From contig JALECJ010000256.1 in the NCBI GenBank assembly GCA_023515745.1, forward strand, positions 1,798,001 through 1,862,000: a DNA stretch of 64,000 bases, read 5' to 3'. Source of the DNA: Amoeboaphelidium protococcarum. Lineage: Eukaryota; Aphelidiomycota; Aphelidea. Of the stretch, positions 22,340-33,900 are shown piece after piece; the stretch's first letter is position 1, and each line of letters opens with the position of its first letter. Made by a program: the position numbers and the translations under genes. The notes beneath the pieces are model-generated. The model saw only the letters and a list, made by a program, of their open reading frames with translations. It ran no database searches and was not told the DNA's origin.

Positions 22340-23778
22340 ATGGAGGTGGAAAGTAGTAGTAGTGGTGATATGAAGATGCAGAAAAATTATGCTGATGAAG
22401 TTTCTCAAGTATTGCCCAAGGCTGAAAAGTTGGCTCAGGTAAGTGTTTGAATTTAAAAAGTTGCGAGTTATATACGATAAAGTGACATTATTGTCTTAAA
22501 TGTGTGTAGAGTGGAAAGCTGTAAGATGCTGTTGATATGCTGCTGTTGATTGAGAAGCAGACAAGAAATGCTGCAGATATGATCTCTAATGGCAAGGTGT
22601 TGGTGGAGATTGTGAAGTTGTGTTTTCTGGGTAAGGACTTTAAGCTCTTACAGGAGATGCTGGTTTCGCTGAGTAAGAAGCATGGTCTCATCAAGCAAGC
22701 TGTGACCAAGATGGTGCAGGAGGCTTACAGCTATGTCTCGCAAGTAGCTGATAAGAAGTAAAAGGTGGAGTTTATTAACACATTGCTGGAGATCACTGAG
22801 GGCAAGATCTACGTGGAGATTGAGCGTGCCCGCCTAACCAGAACTCTTGCCACCATCAAGGAGCAGGAGGGAAATGTAAATGAGGCGGCTGATATTCTGC
22901 AAGCTCTTCAGGTGGAGACTTTTGGTAGTATGGAGAAGCGTGAGAAGACTGACTTTATTCTGGAGTAGATGCGTCTCAATTTGGCTAGAAAGGATTACGT
23001 TCGTACTTAGATTATCAGTAAGAAGATTAATGTCAAGTATTTTGAGGATGAACAGACTGAGGATTTGAAGTTGCGCTACTATGAGCTTATGATTCAGTGG
23101 GCGCTGCATGACTAGCAGTATCTGAGCATAACAGAATTCTATCGTCATGTTTATAATTCCAAGTCTATCCAGGCTGAGGAACCAAAGTGGCGAGATGTGC
23201 TGCAGTACGTTGTCATCTTTATCATTCTGGCACCATTCAACAATGAATAAAATGATTTGATGCACAAGATTGCTCTGGATAAAAAGCTAGATTAGCTGCC
23301 TTTGTACAAGCAACTGCTGAAATCTTTCTGTACTCCAGAGCTCATCGTCTGGGATAGAATTGTTTAAATGTATGGCAATGATTTGAAGTAGCTGTTTGTA
23401 TTTCGCAGCTCTGGCGCCGGCAGCAGTGATGATGGTGAAAAAAGATGGAATGACTTGCGCAGTCGTGTAATTGAGCATAATGTGCGTGTTATTGCCAAGT
23501 ATTACACGCGTATTAGCATGTAGAGACTGGTGGAACTGTTGAATTTGCAGGCGGATGAGGCTGAACTATTCCTGTGCAAATTGGTAACTGATGGTGTAAT
23601 TTACGCCAGAATTGATCGTATTTAGGGTGTAGCGATATTTTAGAAGCCACGTCAGCCCAACGATGTTGTATCTGAATGGTCCACTTAGGTTGGATAACTG
23701 TTGGATCTAGTCTCAAACACTAGCCATTTGATCTCAAAGGAGGAAGTTGTGCGCACAATCACCAAGTCTGTTGTATGA
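22340..23778 (+). CDS. RPN5: 26S proteasome regulatory subunit Rpn5 (PSMD12)
   Basis: Rpn5 is a PCI-domain subunit of the proteasome lid. Exons 22340 to 22438 and 22510 to 23778 give 455 residues (human 456). The 71 bp intron is GTAAGT...GTGTAG. The N-terminus ([20 protein letters not shown]) and the helical-repeat body ([60 protein letters not shown]) match the family. The C-terminal PCI module ([40 protein letters not shown]) and final helix ([20 protein letters not shown]) are intact. Several Gln positions are TAG/TAA. It converges with the Nudix gene (104 bp between stops). Confidence 0.95.
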
Positions 23779-23882
23779 TTATATTCTACATTGAGCGTAA
23801 AAACTATGAGTAGTTGGATCGGGTCAGTTTAAATTTTTATTGTTCATTATGAGACTACTATTGATAATCAACGTTTGAATTT

Positions 23883-24712
23883 TCAATTTGCTTTGATCAA
23901 ACCAAGACGACGTAATTAGTCAAGTGCCATGTAAGCAGTTTATACAGCAGGGAGCATAAGCTTTCCCTCAACCATCATCTAGTGCAAGGAGTCTAAGGAA
24001 ATTTTCTTCTATTGTATTATGAACTCTACATTAGTATTATGACTATGTTTGCACACGTTATCGCATCAGCGATTCATTCATCACAAAAATGATAACATAC
24101 CTTCATGGTCAAGAGCTGGAGGATTATCATCAGCAACTGGATCAATCACAAGGAAGGGAAAGAACTTATTGGTTCCCCACTTGAGCTCAGAGATGCCTTC
24201 ATGACCATCAGGAAGCAATGGCACCCACTGACCACCAGTTAGATGCATCTCCTCAGCCAGTTCAGCCTTGGCGCATTCCACGATCGAGCCGTGTTTCAGT
24301 CGATCAAACGCGCCGCTCGCAAACGTGTGGATTAGCTGATTCGTGCCCTGTGAGTACTCCAATATTAGCTATGTCTCTTTCTACACTCTATGCATATGAT
24401 TGAGTCAGTTTTTATAATCGCTGACAATATGTAATCTTACACTCTAGGTAAAGAATGGAAACGTAATAGCAAAAGTTGGATACTCGGTAGAGTTGTGACC
24501 ACAAACGTCCCAGTCAATTACTTTTCCAGTTGGATCTTCAACCTTTCGATGCCACACCTTCAAGAATCTACTATTGTTACACTTGTTATGAATTAGCCCC
24601 ATGAAAGTGTTAAATTTTACCTCTTGTATGCAAGCTCTTCATTAATCACTTTAAACTGTGGTTCCATTACGGTGTCAGTACTACAAGCGGAAGATTTTAA
24701 ATTTTCAACCAT
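23883..24712 (-). CDS. Nudix hydrolase (ADP-ribose pyrophosphatase-like)
   Basis: The enzyme is predicted to cleave nucleoside diphosphate-linked substrates. Four exons (24621 to 24712, 24441 to 24570, 24101 to 24380, 23883 to 24025) give 214 residues; introns are 50, 60 and 75 bp, and the frame closes exactly. SRFLKVWHRKVEDPTGKVID is the usual N-terminal strand pair. The Nudix box region is SIVECAKAELAEEMHLTGG: the EExxE-type acidic residues are kept, but the usual Arg of REUxEE is Ala. Downstream segments (KFFPFLVIDPVADD, MMVEGKLMLPAVQTAYMAL) fit fungal/plant ADP-ribose pyrophosphatase relatives. It is divergent from DPH4 over only 63 bp. Substrate is not determined. Confidence 0.82.
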
Positions 24713-24775
24713 ACCTCCCCCTTTCAACTTGATGGATTACAAAAATTTTGATTGAAGAGACGCGTCAAGCTATAA
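24713..24775. promoter_or_regulatory. 63-bp bidirectional promoter, Nudix gene / DPH4
   Basis: The two divergent start codons are only 63 bp apart. The interval contains an ACGCGT word about 17 bp before the DPH4 start codon. Both transcripts must initiate inside this interval or within each other's coding region. Confidence 0.6.
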
Positions 24776-25192
24776 ATGTCGAATCATTATGAGGTGCTAG
24801 GCGTAGAATAAAGTGCTGATATAAATGTAATCAAGAGTGCCTATCAAGCGATGGCATTGAGATTGCATCCTGATAAGAATCAGGCGGTGGATACTGATCA
24901 GTTTAACGCGTGCTAGAGAGCTTGGGAAGTGTTACGCGACAATGATGCTAGACGGTAATATGATATGGAACTGTAATTGAAGAGGGCATAAACCAGTGTT
25001 AATGCACTGATATACGAGTCCATTGAGATTAGTGAGATGGATGTGGTGAATGGTCGACATGAATATCTTTGTAGATGCGGTGGTACATACTCAATTGGCC
25101 ATAATGATGTCCCCACTGACACTTAGTCTTTACTGGTTGAATGTGACAATTGCTCCTTTCACTTACAAATAGCCTGTTATAAAGATCCTTGA
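24776..25192 (+). CDS. DPH4: Dph4/Jjj3, J-domain protein of diphthamide synthesis
   Basis: Dph4 pairs a J-domain with a CSL zinc finger and supports the first step of diphthamide formation on eEF2. The 138-residue single exon has a J-domain (NHYEVLGVEQSADINVIKSA, YQAMALRLHPDKNQ with the HPD motif, residues about 4 to 65). A CSL zinc finger follows with Cys pairs in YLCRCGGTYSIGHNDVP and LVECDNCSFHLQIACY. Length and order fit yeast and human Dph4. Six or more Gln codons are TAA/TAG. Confidence 0.93.
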
Positions 25193-25383
25193 TAATGCGG
25201 TTGTTATGGACCGCAATTAATATTTTAAATTGAGAGGATACAAATGAGTTCTAGAGACATCCCTTGACTACCCAATTCCGCTAAATTGTCCACGCATTTC
25301 TGATGAATGAAACTATATTGTATAAATAATAATAAGATTTGATTAAATTAATCTATTGTACTCTATGGTGATTCAACATTCAA

Positions 25384-26028
25384 TCATTGTCTAGGTGATC
25401 GACATAAAACAGCAAATGGACTATTAGTTCTAGGATCCCACACAAGCGTATCGGCTTTCTTATTATTTATCACTTGCAATTGAGTCAGTGACGCGTTACT
25501 ATTAGATTTCCGCTCACTTTAAGGAGAAGTGATGAACTGAGCAAGTAGTGCACCATCACTCTCATGCTCAGACAGAGATCCGCAACTAAAATAGGACGTT
25601 TTTAAAGAGGAGGAGACAGGCGTGTTGTTGGAGTGTTACGATCGCAGCGAGGAACTCAGCGGCGCAGCAGCAGTGTGGCGCGCAAAATAATCGGAGAAAG
25701 AGGACCCCACGCTGAGTGATGCCAAACTAAGCTACTGGATGGCAGATGCCGATTATGACAGCACACTTTCGCCACTAAATCTAAAGGCTCTCGGAGATGA
25801 CGCGCTCTGAGAATCTCCGCCATTGGTCATATTAGATTTCCGTGATAGAGACCACCTTCTGAGTTGACTAAATCCATTGTACTCTTCAAAAGCACTGAAT
25901 CGATCGACATTTCTTCCTGATATGCTGCAGAGTCCAATACTTTCTCCATAACTTTAAGGATTTGCAGATTTTTTTACAGGCATATTGATGGCCTACGATT
26001 TCTCAACAGGTTCCATTTCTCTGTCCAT
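25384..26028 (-). CDS. Ser-rich low-complexity protein, unknown
   Basis: The frame encodes 214 residues in a single exon, with start and stop in one uninterrupted frame. It is very rich in Ser, Asn and Gln, with several RRWSLSRKS- and SSLRSQHS-like basic/Ser patches that look like kinase sites, and no fold that I can see. The N-terminus is acidic/basic mixed (MDREMEPVEKSQAINMPVKK). Probably an intrinsically disordered regulatory protein. The coding nature is supported by codon-like composition and by TAA/TAG at Gln-rich positions, but no homologue is recognised. Confidence 0.6.
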
Positions 26029-26388
26029 AACTTTTTAACTTAATTAGCTATAGCAATGTCCCTAATGTGGATTACAATAAATGAGGCGATGTAAGACTGT
26101 GCGTGTGGCTTTGCAAGTGATGGCGGGATTTCCTAAACCGGAAATAAAACGAATTTGGTTTCGCGAGATTGGTAAATCGCTGGCCAAGTGAGCGATAGGA
26201 ACGCGACGCGCAACAACAAAGAGTTTCAGGGGCATGGAAAAGTGACATCAGTGATCGAGTCGAATCGAAGCTTGATTAAAGGTTCAGATATGAATCATTC
26301 ACTTATCCGGCACATGGGCGCCGTCTTTATGAAGAGGAAACTTATAGTTATCAGGTCTATCGTAAGCCGATATTATATATATATTAAA
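26029..26388. other. Intergenic region between Ser-rich gene and Misato
   Basis: This 360 bp gap lies between two minus-strand genes. It should hold the promoter of the Ser-rich gene. It contains the possible small plus-strand frame at 26081 to 26191, and nothing else I can support. Confidence 0.35.
26081..26191 (+). CDS. Possible 36-residue small protein (unrecognised)
   Basis: The frame from ATG 26081 to TGA 26191 reads MRRCKTVRVALQVMAGFPKP, then EIKRIWFREIGKSLAK. It is basic and protein-like, reminiscent of tiny mitochondrial proteins, but I cannot name a family. The last codon overlaps a GTGAGC sequence, so the frame could continue through an intron. Low confidence. Confidence 0.3.
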   Translation: MRRCKTVRVALQVMAGFPKPEIKRIWFREIGKSLAK

Positions 26389-28008
26389 TCACAAATCGTA
26401 ATCTTCAAAGATAGCAATATAATCTTGAAGTTGGTGATTGGCATTTGTCACTTCTTCTCGTAATTCTTCATTTACCAGCAGTTTTGGACGCGTTAGACTC
26501 TGCTTCAACCATTATAGGTGCAATTTGGAGGACTTGGATGAGTACAGCGTTGTCACAGAAGAGACGACGCGTTCATGTTACAGCTAATCTTCATCATTAT
26601 GCCCGGCACCATCATCAAAAGATGCGCGGACTATTTTAGGAAACGGAGTCTTGACTGGATAGCCTTGTTTAGTTCTTAAAGCCTTTGTGCCATAACATTT
26701 ATTTATTTGAGCCATCTGCATCTCTAAATCCGACAAATTTTAGCTTTCAAAAGCTTCACCAGACAATACCACATACTGCGAATATAAATCGCAGACTGGA
26801 TCCTCAGTAAACGAACGCTAATCTTTCATCGCAGATTTCAAATCATTACCGCTATTTCTAAGAGGAAATTGGGTCGAAAGATTTCCAATTCTGCATGGGC
26901 TCATAGAAGTGACTAAACCGGTCAAATATCCCATATCGATACCACCTGAATACAGACCAACCGGTAGCAAACTTTACTACACCGCTTGAGAAATTAAAGC
27001 GCTGGTATTATAACTGGTGTTTTTGAAGCAGAAGAGATGGCCAGTACCAGAATACTTTGCAGCCGCATTAATATCAATTGGAATATACAATTGGGTTTGA
27101 TCAATCAAATCTACCGAGCTCATTGACGTGTTCATACGTGCTGATTGACCATTCTACACAAACGGTATTAAATAATCGCGACAAACTGGATATAACACTT
27201 ACATTTTTATTTAACGTTTCCTTATCATAGAATCCAAAAGCCATAGTGGGAATCTTAGGAATATCATCACGTAAGATCTCCAAAAATTTGGAGCAAACCC
27301 CGCCGAAACCATTCATTTAATCAACTAGTACATGAATACCATTGAGCTGATCAGCATCTTCTAAAAAATATCTAAATCGTTCATCATAAACATCATCAAT
27401 AACTTATGGCGATGACGTATACTCACGACCAGCTAGAAAATCCTATATGCTATGGGGAGGGCAACCGATGAAAGACTTTGGATGATAAAAGCACCGATTG
27501 TAATCCGTCCAGTTCTACACTTAAGAGCTTAAATCTTTCAACGTACCATCGCATCCATGTCCTAAACTCAGTTCTTGCACATATTAACTCTCCTTAAGAT
27601 CATCTTTTGCCATAGTCTCCACATCTCCATGCCAAACGAGCGGATCCGCTGATTGACTAATATCAGCGTAAAGCTCATTCTCCTATCTAATAGTACTAAA
27701 ATTCTCGTGATTGTCAAATATCAAGGTCCTTGGCGTAAAAGTCTCTTATCCCTACACTAATTTAAATGGCGTGTAATTGATATCTAATTTCTGGTAGATT
27801 TACTTACATTCAGATTCATGCCTTCGCGATACCACGTATGAAACTCAAACTCTTGGATCGCACTGGGATCACTCATTAAGTGGTCCTACACAGATTATGG
27901 TCAATAGATATTGTACTTGGCACAAAATATTCCTACGTAGGCGTTCCATTAATGCGCAGCTACGTGATTAGCAAAGTTTCCAAATTACAAAGTAATAATT
28001 TGCTTCAT
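26389..28008 (-). CDS. MSTO1: Misato/Dml1, tubulin-like protein of mitochondrial distribution
   Basis: Misato/Dml1 is a tubulin-related cytosolic and mitochondrial-surface protein needed for mitochondrial inheritance. Exons 27937 to 28008, 27808 to 27885, 27203 to 27751 and 26389 to 27153 give 487 residues. Introns of 51, 56 and 49 bp all end in GTGTAG, and the frame closes exactly. The diagnostic N-terminal Misato segment is MKQIITLQFGNFANHVAAHQ. The tubulin-like segment follows: GHGCDGTLKDLS, DADQLNGIHVLVDQMNGFGG with the GGxG-like loop, SKFLEILRDDIPKIPTMAFG. The length is near the usual 500 to 570. Confidence 0.93.
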
Positions 28009-28129
28009 TATGCGAATAGTGATTGATATCGGTATAAATTGAGAGAAAACGATGAGAAGCAACGCAGAAATCCACTGATTCATAAACTTGTGATCCTCGC
28101 ATTGATTTTCACGTTTGTTTCAACACGTT

Positions 28130-28430
28130 CAAAGCATATATTTTTGGATAGGTACATCTTGCTAGCGGTGATTAACGTAAATACATAGAATACATATGTC
28201 GCAGTGTTGAAGGATAATACTCAGGAAACAGTATTTAACAAATTGGACAAAATACGTCAGAAATCCATTCTGGTCGGCCATTAAAAGTCGTACAGACGGA
28301 TAATGGGAAAGAATTTTATAACAATCGCATAACAAATTTGGAAATGTTCAATCGCACTATAAAACTGAAAAGCTCCTTATCAATCCAACTCATCATTCCA
28401 AAAGTAGAAATATGCGATTGCAGCATGAAA
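28130..28430 (+). mobile_element. Broken integrase-core (rve) fossil of a retroelement or Polinton-type element
   Basis: Residual coding pattern for an rve-type DDE integrase catalytic core lies on the plus strand. It includes a segment like ILLAVINVNT with a following YVAVLKD, and a QTDNGKEF motif typical of the second catalytic Asp region. It is clearly truncated and broken. I see no gag, reverse transcriptase, capsid or terminal repeats nearby, so the family cannot be fixed (LTR retroelement versus Polinton or Ginger-like). Too little remains to date it. It abuts the PD-(D/E)XK-like gene. Confidence 0.65.
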
Positions 28431-28443
28431 TAAGAATATTCTA

Positions 28444-29319
28444 TCAACCGGACTGCTATGTACTAATGTCTACATTGCTTAGACCTCTAACCAAGTCATT
28501 CTAAGATAACGATGGCGTAGAATCGACAATTAATTTACTTATATAGCCAATAATGAAAAGAATTCGCCCAACGTTTGATGAATCCACGCGTATCACGTCT
28601 GATCTCGACACTTTCCCATCATCGGATATTCGATAGAACTGCCACGTAAGAGCATTTGCCAACGCACCATACACAGCGGAGGGCGCCTTGTTACTTTCTT
28701 TCTGATGTGAATGTACAATTCCTAATAGTACGAGCAATTTACAGATATCAGCATCACTGAAGTTTTTTCCCTTCTTAGCCTCGACTATAAAGAATCTAGA
28801 CGCATTCTCATCATCATATCCGATATCGTAGTCTGGCGTAGCTGATATCGTAACTCTTTCACTGCTCAAGAAATAATCAGTCTTGTAAACCATCTTCTCT
28901 TAAACGCGAAGCATGAGCTTAGGTTTAGCATGCATGTACTTCAGCGATTCCATAAGAATAAGGTCAATAGTCATACGATGAGATGTCTCCAAACGCATCT
29001 GTAGATACTCCTTGATCAAAGACCGGCCTTCTATCAACCAATCGGATACAGTTTCAGAACCATCAGGAAGCTAAAAGCTAAAGACCGGCCTTTCATCAAA
29101 TTCATCGCGGACTTCTGTAACATCAATCTAGAAGGAGCTCTCGAGAATATGCCAATTCAATCGTAAATCTGTTGCTGCTATGGTAATCTCCCGAAGCTTC
29201 AGCTCGTTTTCGATTTCCAGCTCATAAGACTTTGCCTCTTCAATCTTATTTGATGGAATAAATCCCATCAGTTTCGTCAGAGCCTTCAATATGTTCGAGA
29301 TCGGTTTATTCGTCGACAT
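28444..29319 (-). CDS. PD-(D/E)XK nuclease-fold-like protein (Crinkler/DUF-type), unknown role
   Basis: The protein has 291 residues in a single exon. The N-terminal third is helical (NILKALTKLMGFIPSNKIEE). The middle and C-terminal parts have a PD-(D/E)XK-like signature: TPDYDIGYDDENASRFFIVEAKKGK, with D...ExK spacing, then helix DADICKLLVLLGIVHSHQKE and the strand pair SAVYGALANALTWQFYRISDD. That last pattern is common in fungal and oomycete Crinkler-like and other expanded nuclease-fold families. It may be a secreted-effector relative, a selfish-element nuclease or a housekeeping orphan. It lies directly beside an integrase fossil, which suggests a rearrangement-prone site. No signal peptide is seen. 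The fold call is by motif only. Confidence 0.65.
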
Positions 29320-29423
29320 TTTGCTCTGGAGGATATTGGAAAAAACAAATGAATGAAGAGAGTATCAAAACACACAATGCGATTGATATGTTATATAGAT
29401 AATCTTTTCATTAGTTGTCACGT

Positions 29424-30680
29424 TCAAAGCATATATTTACGAGTGGGCACAATGTTAGCGGACAGTAAGGAGTCAATGAGCCATAAAGCGGACACGACTT
29501 GAACGTTCGCGTTGTGAAGTTTCTACAAAAACTTGCTCAACTTGCTCATTTGGTGATCGGAAGTCTCTAGTCCCACAATTATTAAAATATTCGCCACTTT
29601 GTCTACAACATTCACGGACTGTAGACTCTTGATATTGACAGTTTATGTTGATAACTACTAGGATATCTGCTTGATATTCTCGTAAGTCAAAGAGTTCAGA
29701 GCACCGTATGGGACTAAGCAGCAGCGACTAAAGAACGTTTCCACACGGTCTAATTAAAACTTTTAGTACTTAACAGGACTTTTGATCAAATACTAATCTT
29801 CGTGCAGCCAACGCTAGGCATAGTAACTGTCAATCAGCCATCTCAATTCAATGATGGCAACGCGTCTGATGGATGCTAGAAGAGTTTTGAAGGTCTCTGG
29901 TGGAACTCTTGCTAAGTTTCCTTCCACCACCAAATGGGTAGTTGGCTACTCAATGTTGTATGTGAATTTCAAATCCATCCCATACTAAGCAAACTTTTCA
30001 GAGTTGATAAACTTGGGCAGCCCCACATCCGGATCAAATCCACTAAAACACACGACAACTTCACGAGGCTATTCTTTAGTTTTCTTCAGCTATGATAAGT
30101 CACTGTCATTCGCAAGTGGCATCATTGAACAAGTCCGAGCCTTCTTCGATATCAACGTATCATTCTGTTGCCTTGTATATGAAGTACTAGGCCTTTACAC
30201 AGAAGTAACCTTATGAGGGCGTTTCACAGAGAACAAACTTAAATCTGTGGTGTTGCTTCGTTTCAGAGTTTGCGGCACCCTTGTTTTCTGTTTCAGAGAC
30301 GCGCTCCGTTCACTTTTGTCATTCAACTTGGGAATAGGATCTTCCGTGGTGGGAGACTATTACGACGCGTTCATAAGCTGTCCTAATTACATTTTGTCCT
30401 ATAGCAGTTGCTTGCATTATAGAAAATTGACCACAACCTTTTCAATCTTCTTATCAATCAAGATACTCCCCAGATTCAATCTTTTGTAACAGAGAGGACA
30501 AGCAGCTGATGTACCTTGTTGACTATTCAAACTTTCCTATAGATGAGTGTCTAAACACTACTTGCAAAACACGTGAAGACAGCCAGTTCGAACTGGCCCA
30601 GAGAGTAAAGACAAACATATGCAACATTGCAAACAATTCTCAATGGATTAAATCACCGATGTAAACGTGTTTTGTTCCAT
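29424..30680 (-). CDS. BRCA1-like protein: N-terminal RING finger plus tandem C-terminal BRCT domains
   Basis: The protein has 418 residues in a single exon. Residues about 16 to 75 are a C3HC4 RING (C19 to C22 pair in LQCCICLSLLSGPVRTGCLH, then VFCKQCLDTHLQ and AACPLCYKRL) flanked by helices as in BRCA1. A basic Ser/Lys-rich linker follows (LKQKTRVPQTLKRS, ISKKARTC). The C-terminal half has two BRCT repeats: REVVVCFSGFDPDVGLPKF ... TTHLVVEG ... RRVAIIELRWLIDSYYAQRW and VANILIIVGLETSDHQMSKL ... VQVVSALWLIDSLLSAN, each with the conserved Trp. The RING-BRCT-BRCT order is that of BRCA1 and, without ankyrins, differs from BARD1. Predicted: ubiquitin ligase and phosphopeptide reader in DNA-damage response. 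Much shorter than animal BRCA1. Confidence 0.85.
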
Positions 30681-30964
30681 GTTATACGACAACTCGGTAT
30701 TACGTGATGCGTTAGTTGAAACAATGTCATATGATGATAAGGAGAAAAAAAAACAGGTGACGGACGCGAGTCTTATCAGATTAAATACCGTGATCAGGGG
30801 CAAGTCGATAATATATGCTGCCTTACACCGATGTAATCACAGATCTTGTAATCGTCTGTGCGCCGCCTTTCTTACCTTCTAGTAGATTATAATAATAATA
30901 CAATAGTATAATACGGAAATTAGAATTGATGATGTTAATGCAGCGGTAATATATAGTACAATAG

Positions 30965-33900
30965 ATGCTGTTTACGTTCATTGCATGGACGATTATGGTT
31001 GTAAATTGTTAGAGTGTGATGAATGTCACCGATGCTGAGGATTTGATATAGACCAATATGACTTATACAGTTACGCGAAATAATTTAACTACTGGAGTCA
31101 ATGAAACAGTGTCAATGAACACTAATAGCAGTAAAGTTTTAGACTCTTTAAAATATGAGTTATTCAATGATAATACCACGTTTACGATGCCAGATAAGGA
31201 TGTGATCTCTGCTAATATCACCGCACAGATAGATGAAGAGGAAATGATTCCAGATATACTGAAAGACTTCAGTGTTAATTTTTAGTAGTAGAATAACTAA
31301 TCGTAATCTCTTATGCATAATAATTCTGAGGCTGGTGGATTTGCAGCTGATTATCACTAATATGTCGTTGATGGATGCCCGCCTGATTATGTTGCTGTGA
31401 ATGGACGATGCTGGATTTCGAAATCTCCTTATTGGATTTAGGTGCAGAGTAAATTTATGCAAGACTACAATTAAGAAGGGAGTGTTGGTGATTGTAAAGA
31501 TGATCCATGCTTTAGAAATGTGTCGGCGCATAGATTTGTAGTAGAGCCAAGGACGGGTTAGAATGATTTACTTGGAGATTTGTCTGTCCCTAACATTGTA
31601 TTGACTCTATGGCACGATGGTCCTGGCGATTTATAGATTTTCTCTTCTCAATGGAATGATACTCTTGGTGTTAATTAGCTGCGTACAGTAAAACAGGATC
31701 AGTATTTTTATATGCAATCCAATATGTTGGGCAAAGTGGTATTTTCCGTGGTTCACCCTGATGAGATATCTGACGAAGACGCGCTTCACATGCCCTTGAT
31801 TAAAGTACATGCTGATTTTATGCCTGACTATGAAGCTGTTGCCTTCCCTGTCAATACGGCGGCTTTACACAGTCTTGCCAGTATAGATCCTGTGCGGCTC
31901 TATATGTATATGTAGGATAAGTTCAACAACACTGAAGTGCCGTCCAATGGAGATATTGACGCCGTGGCTAGTACTATGAAGAGCCTTATTCTCCCGATTC
32001 TGTAAAGTAATATAGTGTCGACTGATGAGAGTCATCCGCGGCTCCTTAGACGATCTTTATTTGAAGATTTGAAGCGCCAGAAAAGTTGTAAAGCTGCCTA
32101 TCATCCTCATAGCAATTTTGTTTATGCTCAAACTGTGTATAGTGGCGCCTAAAGTTAGAGGCGGATATCCAATGATGTTTAAGAGCCTTTTGAGATTCGA
32201 TTCAACCGTGACAAAGATGGATCTGATGGAAGAGTTCGCTATATTAAGCACACCTTTAAATCTATAAGGAAGCGACAATTGGAGCTTGCAGAATATGATA
32301 GAGTTTAAGCAGGTAGAAAAGTTCGGCTTCATAAGCGTAGTTTCTTTAGTAACTTGTGGGGCAAGATAAAAACTGCTGCCCAATCCGTTGGCGACGTGTT
32401 TAAAGACGTATTTGTCACTTTGCCAAAGTCATTCTTTAATGCCACTGCATGGAAGGAGGGCAAGAATGGATTCATTAATAGCTTCAATGCTGGTGTGAAA
32501 AGTACTGCTGTGAATTCTGTAGAAGCGATGAGAGATGTTATTGCGGTGGTACCATTTGGCGAGATGATCAATAAAGGACTTGGTATTGATGATTTGGTTC
32601 AAGCTGTCAAGGACTGTGAGGTTATTTTTGTTACGCCTATAGAGTTTGGACTGAATCTGATCATCAAAGGGCCTAAGGGAACAATTGAACTCCTAGTCAA
32701 ATAAGTTTAGACTCTGGTACCTGTGCTGGTTGGAATATTAAAGAAAATTGGTCTCGTCATACGCGACATGTTCAAGTTTATCATTGCTCTGTTCAATTGG
32801 GATGACGTTTTGATGAACCACAAGATCTTGCTCTCTCACTACGCCAAGATGCCTACATTCATCAGGACTAATGTCACTGGTGCCAATGGAAGATTCAGTA
32901 ATGATCTATCGAGCATGGTGGAGACACTGGGTAATCTATCATCTCAAGCTAGCACTTTGTTCACTACTGGTCAGTTTGATTCTTTCGGATCGCTGGTCAC
33001 AACGTCTAATAGATAACTTTATTAGAACTTGACGTCTAATCCTGCTCTCAATACTTAGTTCCAAGGTAGTGGTGGTCCGGCTGACATTCAGGGTACCTAT
33101 GTTGGTGATATCGTGTCCAACAATATTGGTCAATTGTAGGCAGATATTAATCCTGCTGATCATGCATCATTTAAATAGCTTGCGTCCGATACAATCAAGA
33201 GCATGTCTGATATAATGAAAAATAATGCGTCTGCCATTTTGCAGGAGTTTAAATCGCTTGGAAATGAGCTGGGCTAGCGAAGCTGGAATTTTACTGCTAT
33301 ATTTGGAACAATTAGTCGATTATTCTAATATTCAATATAGATTCTGGTGGCAGAGGCGTTGCAGGTCATCTTGTTGTACTTCAATCTGCTGCTGAACATA
33401 TTTGACAAGATCATGAGCGTTCGTCTTAGGATTCCATTCATCACAGACTTTTATGAGAAAGTGGTGACTCGTGGCAAAGCTTAGTTGACACTGTATGGTC
33501 TATTTTCTCTGTGTGCCGCTGTACCTGTCACTGTTGGATTCAAAATGTTTAATGCTGGCAAGAATATATTTACAGAGCAGGAAGTTAATGTGCTAGTGGC
33601 CACCTCTTAACCGGAAAAGTATGTCGACAATCTGGTTGACTTTGCCATGCAGGTGCCAAACCAGAATTCTACTCGACTTCGAAATATGTACCGCAAATCT
33701 GTTTCCTACATACTAGGATCCGCATATTCTGTCGGGCAGTTTCTCTCTGCATTGGTTGGTTTCGTAACTGACTTAAACTCTGTGCTATTTCTAATACGGA
33801 TGCCGTTCCAATTCCTCTCTCTCATGTGCAACTTTCCCTGGTCTTGGTACACAGACACTCTGACTACGGTTGGTGTCAACGTTAGATTTATCGGCTGGCT

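Noticed and set aside
30667-30882. Plus-strand frame starting at 30685 upstream of the large secreted protein
   Set aside because: It overlaps the divergent promoter and runs into TGA before the signal-peptide start at 30965, which is in another frame.
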